Part shown: in pieces, positions 35,911 through 45,118 of the stretch
Position numbering within the stretch: position 1 is the stretch's first letter
Layout of the letters: each line of letters opens with the position of its first letter
Source of the DNA: Maribacter sp.
GTDB taxonomy: Bacteria > Bacteroidota > Bacteroidia > Flavobacteriales > Flavobacteriaceae
NCBI GenBank assembly: GCA_011050675.1
Contig: DRFI01000005.1
Span: 36,398-100,397, forward strand
Length of the DNA stretch: 64,000 nt
Direction: 5' to 3'
Translations under genes and position numbers: made by a program
The notes under the pieces: model-generated
What the model was told of the DNA's origin: nothing
What the model saw: the letters and a program-made list of their open reading frames with translations, nothing else
Database searches by the model: none

Positions 35911-38126
35911 AAATCTTTTTTTTAAATAAAGCATTTAAAATCTTATTAGTCCCCATTGTAATTTTGGCGACTACAACTGCTGTATTTTCACAAAATCTAA
36001 TTCCACAAATAGACATTCAACCTTATTTTGATCAAGCTAGAAAATTTAAGAATCAAGATAAAATAGACCTAGCCCTAGAAACTTTGAATACGGCAGCGAA
36101 CGAAGCTGAAAAAGGTGAAAATATAAAGGGTCTTATAGATAGCTTACATGAACTTGCTCTTGTCTATCTAAAGTTAGATAAAGAAGGCGACACCGAATTC
36201 TATTGGGATCGTGCAAGTGTTTTACTAAAAGATGTTGCTTACCCATACGGTGACGGAATGCATAAGTACATTGAAGCGATTCTTTTACACAGAAGTAACA
36301 GAAACTTTCAATCATTGTTTATGCTAAACGAAGCAAAACAGCTTAATAATGATCGTAATTTTTATAACAATTTGTTATTGACCGAGGCTAAAGTATATCT
36401 CAGTTTAGAAAAATACGACAGCGCCACAAAAAATTTAAATTCCCTTATTGTAAACACTGATCTTTACGAAAAGGAATACCTTACTACACAGGCATATTTA
36501 ACTTTAGCAGAACTCAATTTAAAAATTGATAATTTACCAGAAGCTGCAAAAAATGGAGAGAATGCATTAAGTCTTGCCATTGATAACGGATTTTTAGAAG
36601 ACATTAAAAATTCTAATACGCTGTTATCTTCTGTTTATGAAAGACTTGGGTTATATCAAAAATCTCTTGTAAACAGTCAGAATTTAGTTCAGTTAAAAGA
36701 TTCGATTTTTAATATCGATAAAAATAAGATTGAAGCTAAAACTGCAGACAAAATTAGAGATGATTACAAAACTGAAGAAATAGCACGCCAAGAAAAGAAA
36801 ATAGAAGAACTTACAGAGTCTCAAAACAGGTCTGAACTTACAGCTATTTTAACCTCTGCATTTTTAATTATTATATCACTTTTAGCTGTTACCTTATACA
36901 GGAACAACCAAATAAAATTAAAGACTAACGATTTATTACAGACTAAGAATAAAGAACTACAGATTGCTAGAGATGGTGCCGTTCAAGCTATGGAAGCGAA
37001 GACAAACTTTCTTTCAACAGTAAGTCATGAACTTAGAACTCCATTATATGCAGTTACCGGACTCACACACCTCTTATTAGAGGAAGACCCGGAAGAACAT
37101 CAAAAAGAGCATCTAAAAGCTTTGAAATTTTCAGGAGATTACCTTCTTAATTTTATTAACGATATTCTACATATCAATAAAATTGATGCTAATAAGTTAG
37201 AACCTCTTAATATGGAGTTCAATCTTAATAAGGTCATCAATGAGGTTATTAATTCTCTAGGTCAAAGTGCAAAGTCAAACAACACAAAATTGACTTTAGA
37301 ATACGATTCTGATATACCTGGTCATTTACTGAGCGATCCATTAAAACTTTCGCAAATTTTCATGAACTTGATTGGTAACTCTATCAAGTTTACCAAGGGT
37401 GGTGAAGTAAAAGTTATTGCCAAACTATTAAACAAAGTTCAAGATGATGTAACTATCTATTTTGAGGTCAATGACAATGGTATTGGTATTTCTAAAGAAA
37501 AACAGAAAAGTATTTTTGAAGGTTTTGAACAAGGCTCTATTCAAATTAACAGGGAATACGGTGGCACCGGCTTAGGACTAACCATTGTAAAAAGTCTTTT
37601 AGGATTGTTCAACAGTAAAATTGAACTTGAAAGTAACCTAGATGTAGGTAGTTCTTTCTTCTTTGAAATTAAAATGAAGAGCTTAGATGATAATTCTGAG
37701 GATATTACTTTTGAAATTACACCTAAAGATTACGATTTTAAAAACCTTCATCTGTTGATTGTTGAAGACAATAAAATTAATCAGGTTATCACTAAAAAGA
37801 TGCTTTCGAAAAGGGACATGACGAGTGATATTGCCAACAACGGACATGAGGCTATTACCTTAGCCCAAGAGAATGTATATGATGCAATTCTAATGGATAT
37901 TCATATGCCAGGAATAAGTGGTGAAGAAGCTACTATTGAGATTAGAAAATTTAATCAAGACACTCCTATAATTGCGTTAACTGCAATTTCATTAGATGAT
38001 AGTTTAGAGAGTTTTTATGCCGCTGGGTGTGATGATGTTGTTACTAAACCATTTAAACCAGAAGTATTTTATCAAAAAATAGGTGAAAATATTTTTGATA
38101 AAAGAACTAAGAAACCTTTATCATAA
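35907..38126 (+). CDS. TPR-containing hybrid histidine kinase
   Basis: A 739-residue membrane sensor. It begins at TTG (35907) with a signal peptide (residues 1-29, ending VFSQ). A periplasmic region of TPR-like helices (about 35-300) precedes one transmembrane helix (about 313-330, AILTSAFLIIISLLAVTLY). The cytoplasmic part has a coiled coil, a HisKA with FLSTVSHELRTPL (His374), a HATPase with LMNLIGNSIKFT, DNGIGIS and GGTGLGLTIV, and a receiver domain with Asp664 in ILMDIHMPG and the Lys in VVTKPF. It overlaps gap by 4 bp and the convergent lpxK by 20 bp. The signal is unknown. Confidence 0.92.
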   Translation: MKIFFLNKAFKILLVPIVILATTTAVFSQNLIPQIDIQPYFDQARKFKNQDKIDLALETLNTAANEAEKGENIKGLIDSLHELALVYLKLDKEGDTEFYWDRASVLLKDVAYPYGDGMHKYIEAILLHRSNRNFQSLFMLNEAKQLNNDRNFYNNLLLTEAKVYLSLEKYDSATKNLNSLIVNTDLYEKEYLTTQAYLTLAELNLKIDNLPEAAKNGENALSLAIDNGFLEDIKNSNTLLSSVYERLGLYQKSLVNSQNLVQLKDSIFNIDKNKIEAKTADKIRDDYKTEEIARQEKKIEELTESQNRSELTAILTSAFLIIISLLAVTLYRNNQIKLKTNDLLQTKNKELQIARDGAVQAMEAKTNFLSTVSHELRTPLYAVTGLTHLLLEEDPEEHQKEHLKALKFSGDYLLNFINDILHINKIDANKLEPLNMEFNLNKVINEVINSLGQSAKSNNTKLTLEYDSDIPGHLLSDPLKLSQIFMNLIGNSIKFTKGGEVKVIAKLLNKVQDDVTIYFEVNDNGIGISKEKQKSIFEGFEQGSIQINREYGGTGLGLTIVKSLLGLFNSKIELESNLDVGSSFFFEIKMKSLDDNSEDITFEITPKDYDFKNLHLLIVEDNKINQVITKKMLSKRDMTSDIANNGHEAITLAQENVYDAILMDIHMPGISGEEATIEIRKFNQDTPIIALTAISLDDSLESFYAAGCDDVVTKPFKPEVFYQKIGENIFDKRTKKPLS

Positions 38127-39108
38127 ACTGTTGTAATTCTGTATTCAACAGCTCCATTCCATCTTCTAAAAACTCATGTTTCACTTCAATGTAGTGCAAC
38201 TTTGTAATTTTATCTTTTAAGCGTACGTAGTCTTTTTCAGTAGTAAGAATACATTCTTTTTCTTTTAAAACTTCAATTTCATCTGCTGTAAAAAAATGAT
38301 GATCATTAAATTTCAAATGCTCAAATGTAATTCCTTCTGAAAGTAAAAATTTTTCCAACGGAGTAGGATTTGCAATACCTGTCACCAGCGTTAACTTCTT
38401 CCCTTTCAGGGATTCTAATAGAATTTCAGACCCTTTTAATTCCTTATTGTATGCTAAATAACTAAACAACACTTTTTGATGAGGTTTCGGGTTAATTTTC
38501 ACCCGAATGCTATCCCTCTCTAATTCCGAAATATCTGACGGGCATTTAGTAACCACTATCAAATTAGCTCGTTTAGCTTCGCCTTTTGCATCCCTTAAGT
38601 TACCTGTAGGCAAATACCAATCTTCCATATACAAATTATCATATGCCGTTAATAATATGGACAAATCTGGCTTTACTTTTCTATGTTGAAAAGAGTCATC
38701 TAATAGAATAACATCTGGCTTAATTTTATGCTCAAGTTCTGCTATGCCATTTCTTCTATTAGCATCTACAGCAACACTAACTTTAGGAAACTTACTTTTC
38801 ATTTGAAAAGGTTCATCTCCTATCTCCTCTACACTTGTAGACGCTGTTGAAAGTAAAAATCCTTTTGATTTTCTTTTATAACCTCTACTTAAAATTGCTA
38901 TTTTATATGTGTCCGCAAGGCTATTCACCAACAATTCTATCATTGGGGTTTTGCCTGTACCGCCAACACTTAAATTACCTACACAAATAGTTTTTGTTGA
39001 AAATGATTTTGAAGCAAAAATCCCTAAATCATACAATCGATTTCTGAGATATACAATTAACCCGTAGATTAATGAAATAGGAAAAAGAAGTTTTCGTAAT
39101 ACCTGCAT
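38107..39108 (-). CDS. lpxK: Tetraacyldisaccharide 4'-kinase
   Basis: A 333-residue inner-membrane kinase of lipid A synthesis that phosphorylates the disaccharide precursor. The N-terminus is hydrophobic (LLFPISLIYGLIVYLRN), followed by the P-loop GNLSVGGTGKTPMIELL (about residues 41-57) and DDSFQHRKV with the catalytic Asp region (about 135-143). LTTEKDYVRL is the C-terminal family motif. Its 3' end overlaps the hybrid kinase by 20 bp (convergent). It diverges from the Nif3-like gene. Confidence 0.95.
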   Translation of the reverse strand: MQVLRKLLFPISLIYGLIVYLRNRLYDLGIFASKSFSTKTICVGNLSVGGTGKTPMIELLVNSLADTYKIAILSRGYKRKSKGFLLSTASTSVEEIGDEPFQMKSKFPKVSVAVDANRRNGIAELEHKIKPDVILLDDSFQHRKVKPDLSILLTAYDNLYMEDWYLPTGNLRDAKGEAKRANLIVVTKCPSDISELERDSIRVKINPKPHQKVLFSYLAYNKELKGSEILLESLKGKKLTLVTGIANPTPLEKFLLSEGITFEHLKFNDHHFFTADEIEVLKEKECILTTEKDYVRLKDKITKLHYIEVKHEFLEDGMELLNTELQQFMIKVS

Positions 39109-39129
39109 CAGAACGAAATTATAATAATT

Positions 39130-39137
39130 TATCTTTG
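39130..39137 (+). promoter_or_regulatory. -7 element of the Nif3-like gene
   Basis: TATCTTTG, an exact TAnnTTTG match, 21 bp before the ATG at 39159. It covers a possible TTG start at 39135, which argues for the downstream ATG. Confidence 0.45.
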
Positions 39138-39158
39138 AAAATCTTATTTTGCAATAAA

Positions 39159-40253
39159 ATGACCGTAAAAGACATCACCCAAATTTTAGAAGACTTTGCT
39201 CCTTTAGCCTTTGCTGAAGATTTTGACAATGTAGGTTTGTTAGTTGGTAACGCCTCTACCGAGGTTAGCGGCGTACTTGTTACATTAGACACATTAGAAA
39301 ATGTCGTTGACGAAGCCATTGCTAAAAATTGCAATTTAATTGTAAGCTTTCACCCAATTGTTTTCGGTGGATTGAAAAAAATTACAGGGAAAAATTATGT
39401 AGAAAGGGTAGTTATAAAAGCTATTAAAAATGATATTGCGATTTACTCTAACCATACCGCTCTAGATAACGCTAGACATGGGGTAAATGCAAAAATCAGT
39501 GAGATGCTTGGTCTTACAAATACTAAAATACTAATTCAACAAAAAAGCACTATAAAAAAACTAACTACCTATGTGCCTACAGATAAGTTAGAAGATGTTA
39601 AAAAGGCACTATTTAAAGCAGGTGCAGGTGAAATAGGTAACTATTCCGAGTGTAGTTTTTCTGTAGTAGGTAGTGGTACTTACAAAGCAAACGAAAATGC
39701 AAACCCTACAAAAGGTGATATTGGAGTAAACCATATAGAAAGGGAAGTAATGCTAACATGTGTTTTTGGTAAGAACAATGAATCTGCTATTATCAAATCA
39801 TTACAGAGCTCACATCCATATGAAGAGGTAGCTTTTGATATCCAAACCATTGAAAATACCAACCCATATATTGGTATCGGTATGATAGGAGAATTAGAAA
39901 AAGAAGTTACAGAAACTAAATTTCTAACAGATTTAAAGCTTAAAATGAATGCTAAACTAGTGCGGCATTCTAATTTTTTAAACAAACCTATTAAAAAGGT
40001 AGCTGTGTTAGGCGGTAGTGGTTCTTTTGCTATTGGAGCTGCAAAAGCTGCCGGAGCAGACGCTTTTGTTACTGCAGACCTTAAATATCATCAGTTTTAC
40101 GAGGCTGAAAACCAAATAGTTTTGGCAGATATTGGACACTTTGAAACTGAGCAGTTTACAAAAAACCTTTTAGTTGATTATCTTACGAAAAAAATTCCTA
40201 ATTTTGCAATCCATTTATCGGAAAGTATAACAAATCCCATCAATTATTTTTAA
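39159..40253 (+). CDS. Nif3-like dinuclear metal centre protein
   Basis: A 364-residue protein of the Nif3/YbgI (DUF34) family, which forms hexameric rings with a dinuclear metal site. Metal-site segments are SFHPIVFGGLKKI (about residues 60-72), YSNHTALDNARHGVNAK (about 95-111) and, near the C-terminus, DIGHFETEQF. Between the two halves is an inserted CutA/PII-like domain (about 125-235), typical of the long bacterial form. Its biochemical role is unsettled; a hydrolase role on nucleotides has been suggested for relatives. The next gene starts 1 bp after its stop codon. Confidence 0.9.
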   Translation: MTVKDITQILEDFAPLAFAEDFDNVGLLVGNASTEVSGVLVTLDTLENVVDEAIAKNCNLIVSFHPIVFGGLKKITGKNYVERVVIKAIKNDIAIYSNHTALDNARHGVNAKISEMLGLTNTKILIQQKSTIKKLTTYVPTDKLEDVKKALFKAGAGEIGNYSECSFSVVGSGTYKANENANPTKGDIGVNHIEREVMLTCVFGKNNESAIIKSLQSSHPYEEVAFDIQTIENTNPYIGIGMIGELEKEVTETKFLTDLKLKMNAKLVRHSNFLNKPIKKVAVLGGSGSFAIGAAKAAGADAFVTADLKYHQFYEAENQIVLADIGHFETEQFTKNLLVDYLTKKIPNFAIHLSESITNPINYF

Positions 40254-40254
40254 T

Positions 40255-41034
40255 ATGGCAAAAAAAGAAGATTCATCTGTAGAAGCAAAGTTAAGAGCAT
40301 TATATGATTTGCAATTAATTGATTCTAGGGTTGATGAAATAAGGAATGTTCGTGGAGAACTACCTTTAGAAGTAGAAGATTTGGAAGATGAAGTCCTTGG
40401 CCTAAAAACGAGAATGGATAAACTTAAATCTGATTTAGAGAATATAAACTTTGAAATCGGTGCTAAGAAAAACCTTATTGAAGAAGCAAAGACTTTAATT
40501 AAAAAATACGGCGAGCAACAAAAGAATGTTCGTAACAGTAGAGAGTTCAATTCTATTAGTAAAGAATTAGAGTTTCAAGAATTAGAAATTCAATTAGCTG
40601 AAAAGAATATAAAAGAATTTAAAGCTCAAATTGATCAGAAGAAAGCTGTTATTTCTGAAACTAAAGAGCGTTTATCTGAGCGTGAAGCACACCTTAAGCA
40701 TAAGAAAAGTGAATTAAACGCTATTCTTGCTGAAACTGAAAAAGAAGAAAAAGCTTTACTTGAAGAGTCCATTAAATTTCAGGATAAAATTGAAGAGCGT
40801 TTAGTTAAGGCATATGCACGTATTCGTAACAATGTTAAGAATGGTTTAGCCGTAGTGCCAATTGAAAGAGGAGCTTCTGGTGGTTCTTTCTTTACTATCC
40901 CACCTCAGGTTCAAGTTGAAATAGCTTCAAGAAAGAAGATTATAACAGATGAGCATAGTGGTCGTATCTTAGTTGATCCTACTTTAGCTGAAGAAGAAAG
41001 TGAAAAAATGCAAAAAATGTTTTCTAAATTATAG
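40255..41034 (+). CDS. Coiled-coil 'zinc ribbon' protein without cysteines
   Basis: A 259-residue protein of the C4-type zinc-ribbon coiled-coil family (DUF164-like). Residues about 10-180 are a long antiparallel coiled coil. The C-terminus aligns by eye to the family's ribbon: ASGGSFFTIPPQVQVEI (Ser208 and Ser211 where Cys is usual) and ITDEHSGRILVD (Asp232 and Ser235 where Cys is usual). The whole chain has no Cys, so the zinc site is lost while the fold sequence is kept. It starts 1 bp after the Nif3-like stop and ends in a strong terminator, so the two form an operon. Confidence 0.88.
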   Translation: MAKKEDSSVEAKLRALYDLQLIDSRVDEIRNVRGELPLEVEDLEDEVLGLKTRMDKLKSDLENINFEIGAKKNLIEEAKTLIKKYGEQQKNVRNSREFNSISKELEFQELEIQLAEKNIKEFKAQIDQKKAVISETKERLSEREAHLKHKKSELNAILAETEKEEKALLEESIKFQDKIEERLVKAYARIRNNVKNGLAVVPIERGASGGSFFTIPPQVQVEIASRKKIITDEHSGRILVDPTLAEEESEKMQKMFSKL

Positions 41035-41054
41035 TAGCAAACATTTAATATATT

Positions 41055-41086
41055 AAAAAAGCCATCTTTAAAAAGATGGCTTTTTT
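41055..41086 (+). terminator. Terminator after the Nif3-like operon
   Basis: 14-bp stem AAAAAAGCCATCTT / AAGATGGCTTTTTT with a 4-nt loop and a T-run, 20 bp past the stop codon. Confidence 0.92.
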
Positions 41087-41103
41087 TGTTTATATTGATA
41101 GTG

Positions 41104-41517
41104 ATGAACTCTTTAAAAATAATTCTCCTATTAATAATGATGCAGAGCGTATATACCAACGCACAAGATTTAACTGACTATACCTGGAAAAATAGAGTTC
41201 TTATTCTTTATAAGAACAAAAGTAATATTGAAGAAATAAGTTCTGCCGTCAAAGAAGTCAAACAGAATAATATCGAATTCAAAGAAAGAGATTTACTTGT
41301 ATTTATTTATGAGGATGGAGAATTTTTAAACACTTCAAATAAAACTATCAACCTTAGATCTCCAAACACACTACCTAAATCTCACGAAGGCTATATCTTA
41401 ATTGGAAAGGATGGCAGTATAAAGTTAAAAGAACTATATCCAATAAATTTAGAGCACCTTTTTAACCGTATTGACAGTATGCCAATGCGTAAAAGCGAAA
41501 TGAAGTTGAATAACTAG
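41104..41517 (+). CDS. Secreted DUF4174 protein
   Basis: A 137-residue exported protein: hydrophobic signal (MNSLKIILLLIMMQSVYTNAQ, cleaved about residue 21) followed by a thioredoxin-like DUF4174 domain with DYTWKNRVLILYKNKS and GYILIGKDGSIKLKELYPINLEHLFNRIDSMPMRKSEM. The latter region is the most characteristic. No CxxC is present, so it is not a thiol oxidoreductase. The ATG at 41104 is preferred over 41086, which lies inside the terminator. Its stop codon adjoins the convergent kmo gene. Confidence 0.78.
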   Translation: MNSLKIILLLIMMQSVYTNAQDLTDYTWKNRVLILYKNKSNIEEISSAVKEVKQNNIEFKERDLLVFIYEDGEFLNTSNKTINLRSPNTLPKSHEGYILIGKDGSIKLKELYPINLEHLFNRIDSMPMRKSEMKLNN

Positions 41518-42861
41518 TTATCCTATAAGTTTAAGCATCATCTTTTCAACTTCTTCACTATCCCATTTCTCAGCTATATTGGGAATATTCATAATCTCTT
41601 TCATGATGTCTTCTTGTGCATCTCCTTCTGCCAATGCTTCTGCGTATGGCCTATTTGAAAAAGTAACCCTACTATAAGCTGGTACCCATTTTTCTGGATT
41701 CTTAGCTGAAAAGTGTTTTTCTATTTTCTTTTGAAGTAAAAAATTAGCATCTGCCGTTTTACTGCTCATTTCTATAAAGTTGCGATAGCTTAATTCTGCA
41801 ATTGCATCAGCGTTTGGCTTACGCTCTTCTTGATAAGTGGAAAAAATACGTCCCCAATCATCTCCGTATCTCTGTATTATTTCATCTAGCACAAAAATAT
41901 CTTCGAACCCAGCGTTCATTCCTTGTCCATAGAAAGGTACTACCGCATGCGCTGAGTCGCCCACAAGAGCAACTTTGTCCCAATATGTCCATGGATAGCA
42001 TTTCATCGTTACCAAGGCGCTTGTAGGGTTCTTAAAAAAGTCTTCAGTAAGATTTTCTATTTCATCTTTAACATTCGGAAAATAGGTATTGAAAAAATGA
42101 ACCGCATCTTTTTTAGTCTTTATACTATCAAAAGAAACATCACCTTCAAAAGGCATAAATAAGGTACAGGTGAAACTACCATCTAAATTTGGCATAGCTA
42201 TAAACATAAACTTACCTCGTGGCCAGATATGAAAAGAATGTTTATCTAATTTATGGGAACCATCTTCGTTAGCCGGTATAGTTAATTCTTTATAACCTAC
42301 ATCAATAAAATCTTGAGAATAATCGAACCTACTTCGGCGTTGCATCTTATGACGTACACGCGAGAAAGCACCGTCACATCCAAATACCAAATCAAACGGG
42401 TATTCTGTCCACTCCCCTCTTTCACTATCACCTGTAAACACCTTGGCACCAGGCAAATCTATATCCCAGACTTTTTCCTCGAAACGAAATTCTACACCGT
42501 TTTTTTCTGCCAAATCTATCATCAGCTTGTTTAGAACACCACGTGAAATAGACCAAATAGCCTCACCATCCTTACCATATTTTTGGTGATATTCCGGCTT
42601 ACCTATTACATGCATCGCGCGTTTATCTAACGGTATGGCTATTTTTTTAATTTCTTCTTCTATACCAACTGCCCTAAGCGCATTCCAGCCTCTATTGCTC
42701 ATCGCTAGATTAATTGACCTACCTGAGAATTCAATATTTCTAATATCCGGCCGCCTATCGAAAACCGTTATATGGTGTCCGTGTCTTTTCAAGTAAATAG
42801 CAAGCAAAGATCCAACCAAGCCTGAGCCAATAATGGCAATGTTCTTTTTTTCTTGAGTCAT
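41518..42861 (-). CDS. kmo: Kynurenine 3-monooxygenase
   Basis: A 447-residue FAD monooxygenase that hydroxylates L-kynurenine to 3-hydroxykynurenine with NADPH. The FAD Rossmann motif IIGSGLVGSLLAIYLKRHGHHITVFDRR (residues 9-36), GCDGAFSRVRHKM (about 160-172) and VALVGDSAHAVVPFYGQGMNAGFEDIF (about 292-318) are the class A flavoprotein signatures. The order and length fit bacterial KMO. kynU, the next enzyme of the pathway, lies 10.6 kb away on the same strand. A near-palindromic TTGG-CTTTAAG-CCAA stretch at about 42865-42880 precedes the start. Confidence 0.95.
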   Translation of the reverse strand: MTQEKKNIAIIGSGLVGSLLAIYLKRHGHHITVFDRRPDIRNIEFSGRSINLAMSNRGWNALRAVGIEEEIKKIAIPLDKRAMHVIGKPEYHQKYGKDGEAIWSISRGVLNKLMIDLAEKNGVEFRFEEKVWDIDLPGAKVFTGDSERGEWTEYPFDLVFGCDGAFSRVRHKMQRRSRFDYSQDFIDVGYKELTIPANEDGSHKLDKHSFHIWPRGKFMFIAMPNLDGSFTCTLFMPFEGDVSFDSIKTKKDAVHFFNTYFPNVKDEIENLTEDFFKNPTSALVTMKCYPWTYWDKVALVGDSAHAVVPFYGQGMNAGFEDIFVLDEIIQRYGDDWGRIFSTYQEERKPNADAIAELSYRNFIEMSSKTADANFLLQKKIEKHFSAKNPEKWVPAYSRVTFSNRPYAEALAEGDAQEDIMKEIMNIPNIAEKWDSEEVEKMMLKLIG

Positions 42862-42989
42862 GTTTTGGGCTTTAAGCCAACAATAAGTGAACGTTAAAAA
42901 TATGAAATTATGCCCTAATTTCTGTTATTACTATTATAAACTAAGCAAATCATTTTCTTTATGAAGTTCATTTTTTGTTTAATTTTTTA

Positions 42990-43012
42990 ATATTTTTGTT
43001 AAACAAAAATAT
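42990..43012. promoter_or_regulatory. 23-bp palindrome over the photolyase-operon promoter
   Basis: Perfect inverted repeat, arms ATATTTTTGTT (42990-43000) and AACAAAAATAT (43002-43012) around a single central base. The left arm contains TATTTTTG (42991-42998), an exact -7 TAnnTTTG element, so a bound dimeric regulator would cover the -7 region and transcription start. It ends 6 bp before the flavin reductase start codon. Confidence 0.7.
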
Positions 43013-43018
43013 ATCTCA

Positions 43019-43654
43019 TTGAAACATTTCAATATAGAAGACTTAGATAATATGCCTAGTAGATATAGAGCTCATTTAATTAATAGCTGCACCGGTTATA
43101 AATCGGCAAACCTTTTAGGGTCAAAATCCAATACCGGCAATACTAATTTAGCCATTTTTAATTCGGTAATACATATAGGTAGTACACCGCCAATGTTAGG
43201 TTTTATCCTTAGACCTTTAACGGTAAAAAGAAACACCTATTCAAATTTTAAGAAAACAGGTTTTTTCACTGTCAATCAGGTAAATAAAGATATTATAGAT
43301 GATGCTCACCACACATCTGCCAATTACGCAGAAGATATCTCAGAATTTTCTAAGACCAATTTAACCGAATCATATTTAGATGACTTTCCTGCACCATATG
43401 TAAAGGAAAGTGATATTAAATTAGGATGTAGCTATGTTAATGAATACGAAATAAAAGAAAATGGTTGTATCCTAATTATTGGTGCCATAGAGCATATTTA
43501 TTTGCCAGATGAAATTCTTGATGAAGATGGTTGGTTACAATTAGACAAAGCAAACGGCGTTGCCATTAATGGTTTGGACGCTTACGCCTTACCAACTCTT
43601 TTAGCCAGATTTGCGTATGCAAAACCTAATAAACCAACTATAACTATATCGTAG
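43019..43654 (+). CDS. Flavin reductase-like FMN-binding protein
   Basis: A 211-residue split-barrel flavoprotein. [25 protein letters not shown] and the later [41 protein letters not shown] form the flavin-binding part of the family. The start is TTG at 43019 ([11 protein letters not shown]); a later ATG would delete conserved residues. It is the first gene of an operon with DUF2256, cry-DASH and the FeS photolyase, and the DUF2256 start overlaps its stop codon. A possible role is to supply reduced flavin to the photolyases, which is inferred from context only. Confidence 0.85.
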   Translation: MKHFNIEDLDNMPSRYRAHLINSCTGYKSANLLGSKSNTGNTNLAIFNSVIHIGSTPPMLGFILRPLTVKRNTYSNFKKTGFFTVNQVNKDIIDDAHHTSANYAEDISEFSKTNLTESYLDDFPAPYVKESDIKLGCSYVNEYEIKENGCILIIGAIEHIYLPDEILDEDGWLQLDKANGVAINGLDAYALPTLLARFAYAKPNKPTITIS

Positions 43655-43809
43655 TGGCCCATAAAAAAGTAAATTTAGCTGCCAAAATTTGTATTACCTG
43701 TAAGAAACCATTTTCATGGCGTAAAAAATGGGAGCGTAATTGGGATGAAGTTAAATATTGTAGCGAAAGATGCAGACGTAACAAACTCAAAAATAAAACA
43801 GATGAATAA
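43654..43809 (+). CDS. DUF2256 protein (51 aa)
   Basis: A 51-residue protein starting at GTG (43654), whose G is the last base of the flavin reductase TAG. It carries [22 protein letters not shown] and YCSERCRR, giving four cysteines (C13, C16, C36, C40) in a CxxC-x19-CxxxC pattern that fits a zinc-ribbon-like metal site. The motif CxxCxKPFxWRKKWxxxWDEVxYCSxxC is typical of DUF2256, a family found beside cryptochromes and photolyases in many bacteria and without known function. Its end overlaps the cry-DASH start by 8 bp. It is too short for most ORF callers. Confidence 0.9.
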   Translation: MAHKKVNLAAKICITCKKPFSWRKKWERNWDEVKYCSERCRRNKLKNKTDE

Positions 43810-45097
43810 TTTAATTTGGTTTAGGAACGATTTAAGAGTGCAAGACAATTCATCTATAGTGGAAGCTATGAAAGGCACTAAGGCAATTGCATTTTATTGT
43901 TTTGAATCTGTATTTTTTGAAAGAGATAATTTCGGATTTAGAAGAACTGAGAAATACAGAACCAAATTCTTATTAGAAACTATTATACAATTACGGCAAG
44001 AACTAGCAAAAATTAATATTCCATTATTCGTATATCACGGTAAATCTGCTGAATTTTTACCAAACCTCATCGAAACTCAAAATATTGACACTGTTTTTTT
44101 ACAAAATGAATGGACTAGGGATGAGGAAGTGGTTCTAAACAATATAAAATCTCAATTATCATCTACCGTTAAATTCACAGAAGTATACGATCAATTTTTG
44201 TTTCACCCTAATGACATCCCTTACCACGACTTCAATTCTATACCATATATTTTTACAAACTTTAGAAAAAAATGCGAGGCACATTGTACTGTAAGACCTG
44301 CTAAGTACATCTCTTCAAAAATGCCTCAAGAAAATTTTATGAGTTTAGAAAATACCATACCAACATTAAAGGATTTAGGTTTTGAAGATTTTTTACCTCA
44401 CCAAAAAACAGCGTTTCCTTTTAAAGGAGGGGAACTAGAAGCTTTAGCACGCATTCAAAATTACTTTTGGGAAACAAAAAAGCTTGCTTTTTATAAGAAA
44501 ACAAGAAACGGATTAATTGGTAATGACTATAGTTCAAAATTATCTGCTTGGTTAGCTAATGGGAGTATATCACCGAGAACTGTTTACTGGGAGGTGAAAA
44601 AATTTGAAAAGGAAATAACCAAAAACCAAGATACCTATTGGCTAATCTTTGAACTTATCTGGCGTGATTATTTCAAATATGTATCTCTTAAGTATCAAGA
44701 TTCCATTTTTCATATTGATGGTATTTTACAGAAACCATACTCCTGGAAAACAGATTCGCTACATAAAAACAATTGGATAAATGGTACAACTAAAGAGCCG
44801 TTTGTAAATGCCAATATGAGAGAACTTTTACAAACAGGATGGATGAGCAATAGAGGTCGACAAAATGTTGCTAGTTATTGGTCTAAAGAATTAGAACAAG
44901 ATTGGCGTATTGGAGCTGCCTATTTTGAAAGTATGTTGATAGATTATGACGTACATAGTAACTGGGGAAATTGGATGTACAATAGTGGTGTTGGTAATGA
45001 CCCCCGAGATAGAAAGTTTAATATTAAACTCCAGGCAGAACGGTACGATACCTCTGGAACATACCAACGTATGTGGCTACAAGACACCTTATTCTAA
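43802..45097 (+). CDS. Cryptochrome-DASH
   Basis: A 431-residue member of the DASH cryptochromes, flavoproteins that repair pyrimidine dimers in single-stranded DNA and may sense blue light. The N-terminal antenna domain begins [17 protein letters not shown]; the FAD domain holds [34 protein letters not shown] (about residues 240-275), [18 protein letters not shown], and [55 protein letters not shown]. The start at 43802 (MNNLIWF) overlaps the DUF2256 gene by 8 bp and replaces a longer frame at 43745. Confidence 0.93.
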   Translation: MNNLIWFRNDLRVQDNSSIVEAMKGTKAIAFYCFESVFFERDNFGFRRTEKYRTKFLLETIIQLRQELAKINIPLFVYHGKSAEFLPNLIETQNIDTVFLQNEWTRDEEVVLNNIKSQLSSTVKFTEVYDQFLFHPNDIPYHDFNSIPYIFTNFRKKCEAHCTVRPAKYISSKMPQENFMSLENTIPTLKDLGFEDFLPHQKTAFPFKGGELEALARIQNYFWETKKLAFYKKTRNGLIGNDYSSKLSAWLANGSISPRTVYWEVKKFEKEITKNQDTYWLIFELIWRDYFKYVSLKYQDSIFHIDGILQKPYSWKTDSLHKNNWINGTTKEPFVNANMRELLQTGWMSNRGRQNVASYWSKELEQDWRIGAAYFESMLIDYDVHSNWGNWMYNSGVGNDPRDRKFNIKLQAERYDTSGTYQRMWLQDTLF

Positions 45098-45118
45098 ATC
45101 TATAATTGTAAAAAACAT

